From assembly GCA_017439235.1 (NCBI GenBank), contig JAFSJN010000017.1:62001-126000 (forward strand): a stretch of DNA of 64,000 bases. Reading direction: 5' to 3'. Shown here in pieces: positions 44,144-52,462 of the stretch; position 1 is the first letter of the stretch, and each line of letters starts with the position of its first letter. The stretch is from Paludibacteraceae bacterium. Its GTDB lineage: Bacteria > Bacteroidota > Bacteroidia > Bacteroidales > Paludibacteraceae. A model generated the notes under the pieces. That model did no database searches and was not told the origin of the DNA. It saw nothing but the letters and a program-made list of their open reading frames with translations. Made by a program: the position numbers and the translations under genes.

Positions 44144-44989
44144 TTATCTAAGGTCTGTTATCTTACTGAAGTCTTGATCGCCGTAGTCGAGGTTCTCGCC
44201 TCCCATTCCCCATATAAAGGTATAGTTATGGGTGGCAGCAGCCGAGTGGATGGACCATTCGGGGGAGAGAACAGCCTGATTGCCACGCATCCATATATGG
44301 CGCGTCTCCTGTACCTCGCCCATGAAATGGCAGATAGCCTGGTCTTCGGGAATGTCGAAGTAGAAATAAGCCTCCATACGGCGACTATGTACATGTGCAG
44401 GCATCGTGTTCCATACAGAGCCGGGAGCCAACTCGGTCATGCCCATTTGCAGTTGGCAGGTGGGGAGGACTTGGTTGACAATCATCTTATTGATATCGCG
44501 TTCGTTGGACATCTCCAAACTGCCCATGTGAGCCACTACAGCGTCCGCTTTGATAATCTTGCGGTCGGGGTAGGAGGTGTGTGCATTGGCTGACAGGAAA
44601 TAGAAAAGAGCCGGATGAGCAGCATCGGTGCTCTCAAAGGTGACCTGTCGGTCTCCCTGACCTAAGTATAAGGCCTCTTTATAATCCAACTCATAAGCCT
44701 TACCATCTACGCGTACAACACCCTTTCCGGCACCGACATTGTATATGCCCACCTCACGTCGGGTGAGGAAGAACGGAGCCTTAAGCGGATCGATAGCCTC
44801 CAGAGGAAGAGTTTCCTTAACCGGCATAGCACCACCGACAATCATACGGTCATACATAGAATAGACCATATTCACTTCGTCGGCGACGAAGAGGGTCTCA
44901 ATTAAAAAGTCACGACGCAAGCGTGCGGTGTCGTAGTGCTTAGCGTCTTCGGGATGGGCAGCATAGCGAATTTCGTAGTTGGTTTTCAT
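44144..44989 (-). CDS. kduI: 5-dehydro-4-deoxy-D-glucuronate isomerase
   Basis: 281-residue cupin isomerase converting 5-keto-4-deoxyuronate to 2,5-diketo-3-deoxygluconate. The start RYAAHPEDAKHYDTARLRR is characteristic. The metal site is in MPAHVHSRRMEAYFYF near 197 (His, His, Glu) plus a later His in the C-terminal strand HSAAATHNYTFIWGMGGE near 255. Typical length. Upstream porT-like gene overlaps by 4 bp. No polysaccharide lyase is in the window. Confidence 0.95.
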   Translation of the reverse strand: MKTNYEIRYAAHPEDAKHYDTARLRRDFLIETLFVADEVNMVYSMYDRMIVGGAMPVKETLPLEAIDPLKAPFFLTRREVGIYNVGAGKGVVRVDGKAYELDYKEALYLGQGDRQVTFESTDAAHPALFYFLSANAHTSYPDRKIIKADAVVAHMGSLEMSNERDINKMIVNQVLPTCQLQMGMTELAPGSVWNTMPAHVHSRRMEAYFYFDIPEDQAICHFMGEVQETRHIWMRGNQAVLSPEWSIHSAAATHNYTFIWGMGGENLDYGDQDFSKITDLR

Positions 44990-45702
44990 TTCTGTATCTT
45001 TGTTTTATTCATTTTCTTACGAGGGGTGACATCCCATAGATAACCCACGTTGAGACTGAGACTCAGAGGATTGGAGGTCTGGAAATAGTCACGTTTACTA
45101 TCATTGAAATAGTTGCCAAAACTATAGTCGAAGCGAGCCTCAAATTGGAATACACCGGCTTTTTTAGAGTTGCAGTAGAAACCTACTCCGACAGCCAGTC
45201 CCCAATCGACGATGTTGTCCAAAGTGCTATATTGCGTGCGGTGATCCGGATCCTGATGTTCACTACCGCTCATGTATTCGTGGATACAAACGCCCACTTG
45301 CGGACCGAGGTTGATGAAGCCTTTCCAGTTTTTCTTCCCAAAATAGAAATGGGTTAGGAAGGGCAGTTCCAAATAGTCCAATCTCCGTGTGTAGTGCACG
45401 TTAAGCGAATCGTCGTTGGTATTCTCTCTCCATCCGCGTTGCATCCAGTTTAATTCGACCTGCAGACCAAAGTAACGATTACTGCAATAGCGAAACATCA
45501 GTCCTGCATTGCCTCCCAAAAGGGCTGTTTTGAGTAACTCACGTGTGCCGGGCACTTCTGGTGTAAACATCGTAATAGAGGCAATCACACCGCCGTGCGC
45601 TCCGAAATACATCTCCGGTTGGCGAAGACGAGTCTGGGCATTCAGCGAAGCGAAGGTCGCCGTCAGGACGAGCAGTAATATAATAATACGTGTATGTTTC
45701 AT
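44986..45702 (-). CDS. PorT-like outer-membrane beta-barrel protein
   Basis: 238-residue exported protein with a signal peptide (cut near LNA) and alternating amphipathic strands. FGAHGGVIAS near 34, LQVELNWMQRGW near 80, LELPFLTHFYFGKK near 112 and a C-terminal strand ending in VGYLWD are typical of the PorT/OMP_b-brl_2 group. The last ~12 residues are basic and off the barrel (PRKKMNKTK). Exact role unknown; PorT relatives serve the type IX system, but this general barrel class has many roles. Confidence 0.82.
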   Translation of the reverse strand: MKHTRIIILLLVLTATFASLNAQTRLRQPEMYFGAHGGVIASITMFTPEVPGTRELLKTALLGGNAGLMFRYCSNRYFGLQVELNWMQRGWRENTNDDSLNVHYTRRLDYLELPFLTHFYFGKKNWKGFINLGPQVGVCIHEYMSGSEHQDPDHRTQYSTLDNIVDWGLAVGVGFYCNSKKAGVFQFEARFDYSFGNYFNDSKRDYFQTSNPLSLSLNVGYLWDVTPRKKMNKTKIQK

Positions 45703-47138
45703 TGGCGTATAATATGCAGGTTTTGATTCTCATATCCGCCGAGCGAATCGGTGCGGAGATAACGTATGGCGGATTGTATGCCTTGGTATTTGCGTGCTAA
45801 TATACTATCTGCTATCGAGGCATCGGCATGACGCAGATACGGCAAGACGGATAGAAGATGACGTGTGATGTCGTAGCCGAGCAGGTCGTAGTACGGCAAT
45901 TCGTCTGCACGAGAGTGGTGGAAATAATGATTCCATGCGGCAGCATAGGCTGTCTCTTGCCATTCGGGATGAGCCGTCATGTTGGAGACGTATAACTGAG
46001 GCAAGATAATTGTCTCGTTTTGCCAAGCATAGCGCGACAGAAGTGTCAGTTGCTTTCCTTGCCTGATAGCATCCAACATATAAGGCATTACAGCCTTCAG
46101 GTTGCTGAAGCGCTCGGTATTGAAGAGGATGATATTCTCTACACTGTCAGCCAAGTCGTAGACTAATGAGTCAGCTAGTATCTGGTGCACAGTAGTATAG
46201 GCTACCGGTACGCGGCGTTGGCGGATGGCCTGTTGCATCCATTTGACACTCTGTGGTATATCATCTTCGTCGGCTTTGATAAAGAGACAACGTACCGAGT
46301 CGCCTCGGGAGGCAAGATATTCCGCCATAACTGAGGCTTCGCTTTGAGTCGAAGGATTGAATTGCAGTAAGGTGGGGGTACGGTTGATATTGGGTACAGA
46401 AGACGAGAATGGAATAAGTATATATGGCTTGTGCGTCTGTGCCCATTGTGCGACTAACTGTACCTGAGAATTATAGACCGGACCGATGATAGCATCAAGG
46501 TTGTCTAAAGCGGTGCTATCGATTAATTGCTGCAGACGGATATCCGACTTACCTATATCGTAGGTGAATAGTTCATAGCGTTGGCCGCGTTGCTGTGCTT
46601 CATATAAGGCGATAAGGGCGCCTGTATAGAAGTCGTAGAAGCGGTCCATGAATCGGTCACGTTTAATCACTTCAGCCTGGATAGGCAGGAGCATACCGAT
46701 GCGCACGAGTGAGGTGTCCGGTTCTAAGGTGTCAACTATTATCTGTTCCTGTTCAGGTGCTGCCGGTTCGTCTTCCAGGATGACAGGTTCTACTACCGGC
46801 ACGAAGACTGGTTCTTCTTCTACCGGTGCAGGCTGCGGCTCAAGGACGGGCTGAACGGCTTGAACTTCTTGAGGTATTGCACGTTGTTTAACGGGAATCA
46901 GTAGCGTCTCGTCATAGCGCAGACCGCGTTCACGCAGGAAGGGATTCCATTTGATGATTTCTTCCTGACTGATCTCGAAGTTACGACTGATGCGCCAGAG
47001 GCCTATACTCTTTTCTACCCGGTAGCGATAGACAGCAGTGCCGTTTATCGTGTCAATGGGGTAATCCAGCAGTTGCGCTTGCGCCGGAATAAGGAGCAAG
47101 ATGCCGAGAGTAAGGACTATCAATTTGTATATTTTCAT
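45699..47138 (-). CDS. LysM plus periplasmic-binding-protein-like envelope protein
   Basis: 479 residues. A signal peptide ends near AQA. A degenerate LysM-like stretch follows (VEKSIGLWRISRNFEISQEEI near 38), then an acidic Pro/Val/Glu-rich linker (90-130), then a type 1 periplasmic binding domain (IGMLLPIQAE near 147 to the C terminus) without transporter partners. Bacteroidota have such proteins tied to peptidoglycan; ligand unknown. Overlaps gldG and the barrel gene by 4 bp. Exported and cell-wall associated by inference. Confidence 0.78.
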   Translation of the reverse strand: MKIYKLIVLTLGILLLIPAQAQLLDYPIDTINGTAVYRYRVEKSIGLWRISRNFEISQEEIIKWNPFLRERGLRYDETLLIPVKQRAIPQEVQAVQPVLEPQPAPVEEEPVFVPVVEPVILEDEPAAPEQEQIIVDTLEPDTSLVRIGMLLPIQAEVIKRDRFMDRFYDFYTGALIALYEAQQRGQRYELFTYDIGKSDIRLQQLIDSTALDNLDAIIGPVYNSQVQLVAQWAQTHKPYILIPFSSSVPNINRTPTLLQFNPSTQSEASVMAEYLASRGDSVRCLFIKADEDDIPQSVKWMQQAIRQRRVPVAYTTVHQILADSLVYDLADSVENIILFNTERFSNLKAVMPYMLDAIRQGKQLTLLSRYAWQNETIILPQLYVSNMTAHPEWQETAYAAAWNHYFHHSRADELPYYDLLGYDITRHLLSVLPYLRHADASIADSILARKYQGIQSAIRYLRTDSLGGYENQNLHIIRQ

Positions 47139-48763
47139 CTTCGCGTATATTTTTTCTTACGTATCCACCACACGATACCTCCTGTGCATACGAGCAGGAG
47201 TAGGGGCAGACAAAGACTGAGTATCTGTATGTATGGCAGCAGTTGGCGAGCATGCGTGTCGTTAATCAAACGGAGGCGTACGCTGCGGCTGCGCAGTTGC
47301 ATTAGGTTGCCGTCATCGGTGAGCCACAGGACACTATTGACCAGCATGTCGCGGTTGCCGAACTGCATTTGTGTATAGCGGTCGTAACCTAAGGGTAGCG
47401 GTTGCCCTTTATACCACTCGTTGCGGGCTATACTGCCGCAGGCTATTACTATCTGACGACTTTGTCCCGAAGTACGGAAATAGTCAGTCGGCATCTGCAC
47501 TTCGTCCGGCGGCATACGGTGCGCATAGAGCGAGGTGAACGTACCTTCGATGGATGCTGCGACGGGCACATAGGCGTGTGTAAAAGCAGAAGCATCTATA
47601 TCCCATTCGCTCAGGTTAACTTCGGCCGGCACAGGGGTCAGGCGTGTGGCGGAAGAAGTGGCTAAGAGGATCGTCTTGCTTAGCCCGTCCTCTTCACCCA
47701 CGATATCCAGACACGAGGACAGAGTAGCACTCACCGGTGCCACACCGCGCGTAATAGGAGAAGCTTCGGATGTCAACAGCAGCGGAGCGTAGGTCCACGG
47801 TACGGGCTGGTAGTTGGCAGCGGTAGATGCCGGTTGCCCGGCTGCTGAGACGGCAACGGGGATAAGCATACACTGCCTGTCTTGCACCAATATTGGATTG
47901 ATGCGTATGCCATAACGGAAGAGCAGGTCGCGCAGGTGGTAGTCCTCGGCAATGACGGGGGTCAGTCCGCCGGAGGTGAGCATATCTTCCGAGAACTTCA
48001 CCCCATTGACTATCCACAATATACTACCGCCGTGCATGATATATTGGTCGAGAATAAATTTGTCCGTCTCGCTAAAGTCTTGTTGCGGGTCGGCTATGAT
48101 AAGTGCCCGATAAGGCATCAGGGCGGTCACATCGGTGCCTAATACGCCTCTGTCCACCTGGAAATAACGACTCAGCGCCTCACTCAGGTCGTAGACGGAG
48201 CGCTCGTCAGCCTCACCGTGACCTTCCAGAAAAGCAATACGCTCGGTGCTGTCTTTGCAGATGGAGTAGATGACTTCGGCAAAAGCATATTCCAGGTTTT
48301 CGATGCTGTTGTTGAGGTTCTCCTCGCCGCTGAGGCTACGGTCTTGACGGAGTAAGGTCACCGGTGCCGTACGTCCCTTATAGCGTACGATAGCATAGGG
48401 GTAGACAGGCGTCTGAACGGTCTGTCCGTTGCGCTGGCGTTCGTGGATAACAGTAGGAGCAAGTCCGCTCTCTGCTGCAGAGCAAAAAGCATAGTCACGA
48501 ATAGGTGCTCCCGCTGCCTGCATCTCGGTCAGCAAGTCGTGTGTGGCTACACGCAGACGCTCAAAACCGGCATTCAGGGTGCCTTCGTCCAGAAGTACAC
48601 ACACCTCCACCGGCTCGGTCACGCTGCACACTAATTCTTGTGCCGACGGACTGAGTGTATAGCGTTTATCTGCCGTCAGATCCCAGCGCCCAAGCGAGGC
48701 TTGAGCACTGGCTGCCAGCAGAAGTGCGACGATAAGTATCCTATGTCGTATAGCCGAAATCAA
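47135..48763 (-). CDS. gldG: GldG-type ABC-transporter-associated protein
   Basis: 542-residue protein anchored by an N-terminal hydrophobic segment and one near the C terminus (510-530) with a basic RKKKYTRR tail. The family core is clear: RWDLTADKRYTLSPSAQELV near 26-45, then FLEGHGEADE near 178, DPQQDFSETDKFILDQYI near 220 and WIVNGV. GldG works with GldF and GldA in gliding/type IX-linked transport in Flavobacteria. gldF is not next to it here. Start is TTG at 48763; no ATG fits. The gene begins 11 bp after ppiC. Confidence 0.8.
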   Translation of the reverse strand: MISAIRHRILIVALLLAASAQASLGRWDLTADKRYTLSPSAQELVCSVTEPVEVCVLLDEGTLNAGFERLRVATHDLLTEMQAAGAPIRDYAFCSAAESGLAPTVIHERQRNGQTVQTPVYPYAIVRYKGRTAPVTLLRQDRSLSGEENLNNSIENLEYAFAEVIYSICKDSTERIAFLEGHGEADERSVYDLSEALSRYFQVDRGVLGTDVTALMPYRALIIADPQQDFSETDKFILDQYIMHGGSILWIVNGVKFSEDMLTSGGLTPVIAEDYHLRDLLFRYGIRINPILVQDRQCMLIPVAVSAAGQPASTAANYQPVPWTYAPLLLTSEASPITRGVAPVSATLSSCLDIVGEEDGLSKTILLATSSATRLTPVPAEVNLSEWDIDASAFTHAYVPVAASIEGTFTSLYAHRMPPDEVQMPTDYFRTSGQSRQIVIACGSIARNEWYKGQPLPLGYDRYTQMQFGNRDMLVNSVLWLTDDGNLMQLRSRSVRLRLINDTHARQLLPYIQILSLCLPLLLLVCTGGIVWWIRKKKYTRR

Positions 48764-48774
48764 AAGGGGGTAAT

Positions 48775-50556
48775 TTATTTTTGTCCTTTAATATCTTCCC
48801 ACACTTCGGGAATAATTGTTACCGTATACTTAGCGCGCAACTGTTCTACCCACTGACGCTCTAACTCGTCTTGGTAAGCCGAGGTTACCTTACTGCGTTC
48901 GTCGGTATATACTTCCGGATTTTTCAGTTTCTTACCTACAGCCATGACGATAGGCATTTTCTCATCCGGTGTATAAGTTGCGCCTTTAACTTTTAGACCA
49001 TAGTAGTCAACAGCGGCGTTCTGACCCTGTTGCCATAAACCGTGCTCCACGCGCACGAACTTAACACTGTCGTTATTGACACGGTGGTCGATATACGAGC
49101 GTATTGAGTCGGGATTAGCACTGCGGATAATGTTGCGAGCCTGTTTAGCAGCTGTCTCGTTGGCGGCATAGATGATATAACCTTTGTAACGAGGTGCAGC
49201 CCAGGTGAAGTCTTTCTTATGAGCCTTGAAATAAGCAGCCAGACCTTCTTCATCTTTAGCAGCTTTGTCCCATACATTCTTGAGGCTGATGTCGAACAAC
49301 AAGATGCCATCGTGGTATTCGCGTACCAGATTAGCCAATTCCGGATAACGCTCTTCGAGGTGGGCATCGGCATATTCACGCACTTCGTTATCGGTCATGG
49401 TGTTCAGACCATAATAAGCGCGGGTCTTTTGGATGAAAGCCTTGTCGGCTTCTTTCATGCGTTCGTCGCGCTGCACTTGTTTGAGAATCTGATTACGCAT
49501 ACTGTCGAGCGGTTGCATAGGACGGCGATCTTCTACGCGGGCTATGTGCCATCCAAAACGACTGCGGAAAGGCAGACTCGTCTGACCGGGTTGCAGGGCA
49601 AAGACAGCCTGCTCAAAGGCGGGCACCATCACGCCCTTACCAAACCAACCTAAATCACCGCCACGCATAGCTGAACCCTTATCGTCACTGGCTTCGCGGG
49701 CTGTGGCAGCAAAGTCGGCTCCGGCAAGCAACAAGTTATAGATACTGTCGATTTCGGTTTTGGCTTGTGCTTCACGTTCTGCGCTCTCTCCCGGCACCAT
49801 CTTCATGATATGAGCGGCTTTAACCTCTTCAGTAGGAATCTCTTCTTCCACTAAAGCTATGTGGAAACCATACGGGCTGCGGAAGACTTGCGATACCTCG
49901 CCTACGGTTGTGTTGTAGACAGCATCTTCAAAACTATAGACATAGCGGAAGGGGATAATCCATCCTAACTCACCACGATTGTCTTTGACGCTGGGATCCA
50001 TACTTTCGGCTACAGCCACTTCAAAGAAATCTTCCGGTGTGCAAGTGGTCACAGCTTTACGTCCTTTACCTTTGGTGACGGGCAGACCAACGGTTACGCG
50101 TTCGCGGATAAGGTTGATCTTATCTTCTGCAGCCTGACGTGTCGAGTCATCGGCAGCAAGCGGGCATTCGATGGCGATGTGCGCAGCGCGACGCATCATG
50201 CGCATTCGGTTGTAACTCATTTGTACAAGACTGTCAATAGCCTCTTGGTCCTGCATGTACTTAGGAATAGCCTGTGCACGATAGCCCTTCAACTCTTTGC
50301 GGAAGGCAGCCGTCGTGTCTAATTGTTGCGCTTCAGCTTCGGTAACTTTGAGTTTGAAGTTGATGAACATCTCGAGGTACTCATCGGGAGTCTTCTTCTC
50401 CACAGTGGTCTCCTGGTTGTTCTTTTGATAGATGTACAAAAACTCACCGGCCGTAACAGGCTGGTCATTGATGGTGAGCAAGACGCGCTCATCGTTCTGC
50501 GCCCAGGCACCCACTAAGGTTCCTAAGGCAAAAAGGGATAATACAATTCGTTTCAT
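48775..50556 (-). CDS. periplasmic peptidyl-prolyl isomerase with two PpiC domains (SurA-like)
   Basis: 593-residue exported chaperone/isomerase. A signal peptide ends near AWAQ. Residues 30-130 are a SurA_N-like helical domain, followed by two parvulin domains at about 130-240 and 250-350 (GELGWIIPFRY, GGDLGWFGKGVMVPAFE). The C-terminal 200 residues hold further helices. Likely assists outer-membrane protein folding. ATG 50556 is preferred to a TTG two codons earlier. First gene of a 19-gene array, with a promoter at 50618-50648. Confidence 0.9.
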   Translation of the reverse strand: MKRIVLSLFALGTLVGAWAQNDERVLLTINDQPVTAGEFLYIYQKNNQETTVEKKTPDEYLEMFINFKLKVTEAEAQQLDTTAAFRKELKGYRAQAIPKYMQDQEAIDSLVQMSYNRMRMMRRAAHIAIECPLAADDSTRQAAEDKINLIRERVTVGLPVTKGKGRKAVTTCTPEDFFEVAVAESMDPSVKDNRGELGWIIPFRYVYSFEDAVYNTTVGEVSQVFRSPYGFHIALVEEEIPTEEVKAAHIMKMVPGESAEREAQAKTEIDSIYNLLLAGADFAATAREASDDKGSAMRGGDLGWFGKGVMVPAFEQAVFALQPGQTSLPFRSRFGWHIARVEDRRPMQPLDSMRNQILKQVQRDERMKEADKAFIQKTRAYYGLNTMTDNEVREYADAHLEERYPELANLVREYHDGILLFDISLKNVWDKAAKDEEGLAAYFKAHKKDFTWAAPRYKGYIIYAANETAAKQARNIIRSANPDSIRSYIDHRVNNDSVKFVRVEHGLWQQGQNAAVDYYGLKVKGATYTPDEKMPIVMAVGKKLKNPEVYTDERSKVTSAYQDELERQWVEQLRAKYTVTIIPEVWEDIKGQK

Positions 50557-50617
50557 ATACAATGATTTTTAATGTCTTTCTAACGTTAGCCGCTTCTATG
50601 GCAATTAAATTCGCGGG

Positions 50618-50648
50618 CAAAATTACAAAATATTTTTGATATATCAAA
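50618..50648 (-). promoter_or_regulatory. promoter of the ppiC-led 19-gene array
   Basis: Minus-strand TTTG (50648-50645) and TAATTTTG (50625-50618), offset 23 nt, leader ~55 nt. The only obvious promoter found upstream of the array. Confidence 0.7.
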
Positions 50649-50665
50649 AAAAATATGTACTTTTG
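50635..50665 (+). promoter_or_regulatory. promoter of the DMT transporter gene
   Basis: TTTG (50635-50638) and TACTTTTG (50658-50665), offset 23 nt; overlaps the divergent ppiC promoter, so the two may compete. Confidence 0.7.
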
Positions 50666-50702
50666 TGGCCGTTTTGTGGTAAACAGACCGGTTAAATAAG
50701 TT

Positions 50703-51614
50703 ATGTGGACACTTTTGGCATTCGTATCGGCGCTCTGTTTGGGATTTTATGATATCTCCAAGAAGATAGCGCTGCGGGAAAATAAGGTAGTAGATGTGCT
50801 GACTATCAGTGTTTGTGTGTCTTCGTTGTTTCTGTCTGTTCCTCTCATCCTCTCACGAGTATGTCCGGAGGTGATGATGGACACTCATTTTTACGTGCCG
50901 ACATTGGACCTGGAGGCGCATTGTTTTACCCTCCTCAAATCGGTTATTGTCCTCAGCAGTTGGATTTTTGCCTATATTTCTCTCAAGCACTTGCCTATTT
51001 CCGTAGTCAGTCCGATGCAGGCTACGCGACCTATGTGGACGCTGGTGGGGGCACTGCTCATCTTTCACGAGCATCTTAACGCCTTTCAGTGGGTAGGTAT
51101 CCTACTGGCTGTGGGCAGTATATTTGTCTTCTCTTTTGGTAAGAAATCGGAACTCAGACATCCTATTTCTACCACCAACAATCACTACTATATCGCCCTT
51201 GCGTTAGCGATACTTTTAGGAGCTTGTTCCGGCCTGTATGACAAGTATCTGATGCGCCGATATGACCACAATGCGGTGCAAGTGTATTACACTTTTTATC
51301 AGGCCGTTATGATGCTTGTCGTGTGGGTAGTGATGAGGCGGAAGACTCTGGCAGCAGAGCGTCAATCTGTTACCCAAATCGGCGTTATCGTATTGATAAG
51401 TCTTTTCTTGATCGTGTCGGATAATGTCTATATGCTGGCCTTGCGCGACCCCGAATCGAAGATAGCTATCGTCAGTACTATCCGTCGCGGAGGAGCAGTG
51501 ATAGGATTTGCCTACGGTCTGCTCTTCCTGCGCGAACCTGACCCTTGGCGTAAGGTCGTATGTATGTCGGGTATTATAGCCGGCCTGGTCTGCCTGGCAT
51601 TCGGGTCAATATAA
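50703..51614 (+). CDS. DMT/EamA-family transporter
   Basis: 303-residue inner-membrane protein with ten hydrophobic segments arranged as two EamA repeats; the first ends near residue 145, the second from 160 to 300. LREPDPWRKV near 280 precedes the last helix. Members export or import amino acids, nucleotides or other metabolites; substrate cannot be read. Single gene, followed by a terminator hairpin at 51660-51691. Confidence 0.88.
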   Translation: MWTLLAFVSALCLGFYDISKKIALRENKVVDVLTISVCVSSLFLSVPLILSRVCPEVMMDTHFYVPTLDLEAHCFTLLKSVIVLSSWIFAYISLKHLPISVVSPMQATRPMWTLVGALLIFHEHLNAFQWVGILLAVGSIFVFSFGKKSELRHPISTTNNHYYIALALAILLGACSGLYDKYLMRRYDHNAVQVYYTFYQAVMMLVVWVVMRRKTLAAERQSVTQIGVIVLISLFLIVSDNVYMLALRDPESKIAIVSTIRRGGAVIGFAYGLLFLREPDPWRKVVCMSGIIAGLVCLAFGSI

Positions 51615-51659
51615 CCCTCCGACCGTGGGGTGAGAAGGCCCACCGGCTCCAAATAACAG

Positions 51660-51691
51660 AATCAGGGACGCCCTTGTGGATGTCCCTGATT
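51660..51691 (+). terminator. terminator after the DMT transporter
   Basis: Perfect 10-bp inverted repeat AATCAGGGAC (51660-51669) / GTCCCTGATT (51682-51691), 12-nt loop, then TTG. Also sits at the 3' end of tRNA-Ser on the other strand, so may serve both. Confidence 0.75.
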
Positions 51692-51700
51692 TTGTTACGT

Positions 51701-51790
51701 TGGCGGAGAAAGGGGGATTCGAACCCCCGGTACCCTTACGAGTACGACAGTTTAGCAAACTGTTGGTTTCAGCCACTCACCCATCTCTCC
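51701..51790 (-). tRNA. tRNA-Ser (anticodon GCU)
   Basis: Reading the minus strand: acceptor GGAGAGA pairs with TTTCTCC (one G-U), the anticodon stem ACAGT/ACTGT frames loop TTGCTAA with anticodon GCT, a long variable arm (about 20 nt, with paired GTAC...GTAC) follows, and the T arm is GGGGG-TTCGAAT-CCCCC. Discriminator G; CCA is encoded at 51703-51701. The long variable arm and discriminator are typical of tRNA-Ser. Confidence 0.95.
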
Positions 51791-51839
51791 AATTCGGTTA
51801 AGGGTTGCAGTTGAAGTGTTTTTTTTTCAAAAGCGGCTG

Positions 51840-51871
51840 CAAAGGTACTGCTTTTTTCTGATATATGCAAA
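51840..51871 (-). promoter_or_regulatory. promoter of tRNA-Ser
   Basis: Minus-strand TTTG (51871-51868) and TACCTTTG (51847-51840), offset 24 nt, about 50 nt before the tRNA 5' end. Confidence 0.7.
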
Positions 51872-51894
51872 TATTTTATCAAAAAAATGCCTTT

Positions 51895-52317
51895 TTAGCC
51901 TAATTTAGCCAATGCCAGATCCTCTTTGCGTGTCATTTCTGCTCGCGTCTCGGGTGTTTTGTCGGCTTGTCCGGTCAGGTGCAGAATGCCGTGGATAAGG
52001 ATGCGGTGCAACTCTTGAATAAACGCGTCTTCGCCCTTCCCAAACTGCTCCGCATTCGTGCGTACGGTATCTAAGGAGATATAGATATCCCCGCTCAACG
52101 TGCCGTTGGTTGAGTAGTCAAAGGTGATGACATCGGTGTAATAGTCGTGACCTAAGAATTGGCGATTGACCTCCAGGATACGTTCGTCGTTGCACAATAT
52201 ATAAGTCACTTCTCCTAACGCAAACCCGTAGTCGGCAGCCACAGCACGAATCCAATGCTCCGTGCTACGGACATCCAACTGAGGCATATCGACATTTTGT
52301 GTGACAAAATGAATCAT
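51895..52317 (-). CDS. ybeY: endoribonuclease YbeY (rRNA maturation)
   Basis: 140-residue zinc metalloenzyme for 16S rRNA 3' maturation. HGILHLTGQADKT near 112-124 has the first two zinc His; the third His of the classical GxDH is replaced by Gln/Asp-Lys, as in many Bacteroidota. HDYYTDVITFDY near 55-66 is the other conserved region (TDVLTFDY). Own promoter at 52343-52374 with a ~20-nt leader. Confidence 0.9.
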   Translation of the reverse strand: MIHFVTQNVDMPQLDVRSTEHWIRAVAADYGFALGEVTYILCNDERILEVNRQFLGHDYYTDVITFDYSTNGTLSGDIYISLDTVRTNAEQFGKGEDAFIQELHRILIHGILHLTGQADKTPETRAEMTRKEDLALAKLG

Positions 52318-52342
52318 CGTCTATTGTATTCTTTACAGCATA

Positions 52343-52374
52343 CAAAATTAGACCTTTTTGGGCGAATTACCAAA
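52343..52374 (-). promoter_or_regulatory. promoter of ybeY
   Basis: Minus-strand TTTG (52374-52371) and TAATTTTG (52350-52343), offset 24 nt. Confidence 0.75.
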
Positions 52375-52420
52375 TATTTTTGCATAAAAATGCACTTTTA
52401 GGTTGATTTGTTGATTTTTA

Positions 52421-52452
52421 TTTGTGTATGTGCCGATTTTTTTGTACTTTTG
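52421..52452 (+). promoter_or_regulatory. promoter of the ketosynthase cluster, near-leaderless
   Basis: TTTG (52421-52424) and TACTTTTG (52445-52452), offset 24 nt. Only 10 bp separate the box and the ATG at 52463. Confidence 0.75.
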
Positions 52453-52462
52453 CGTGCTGACT

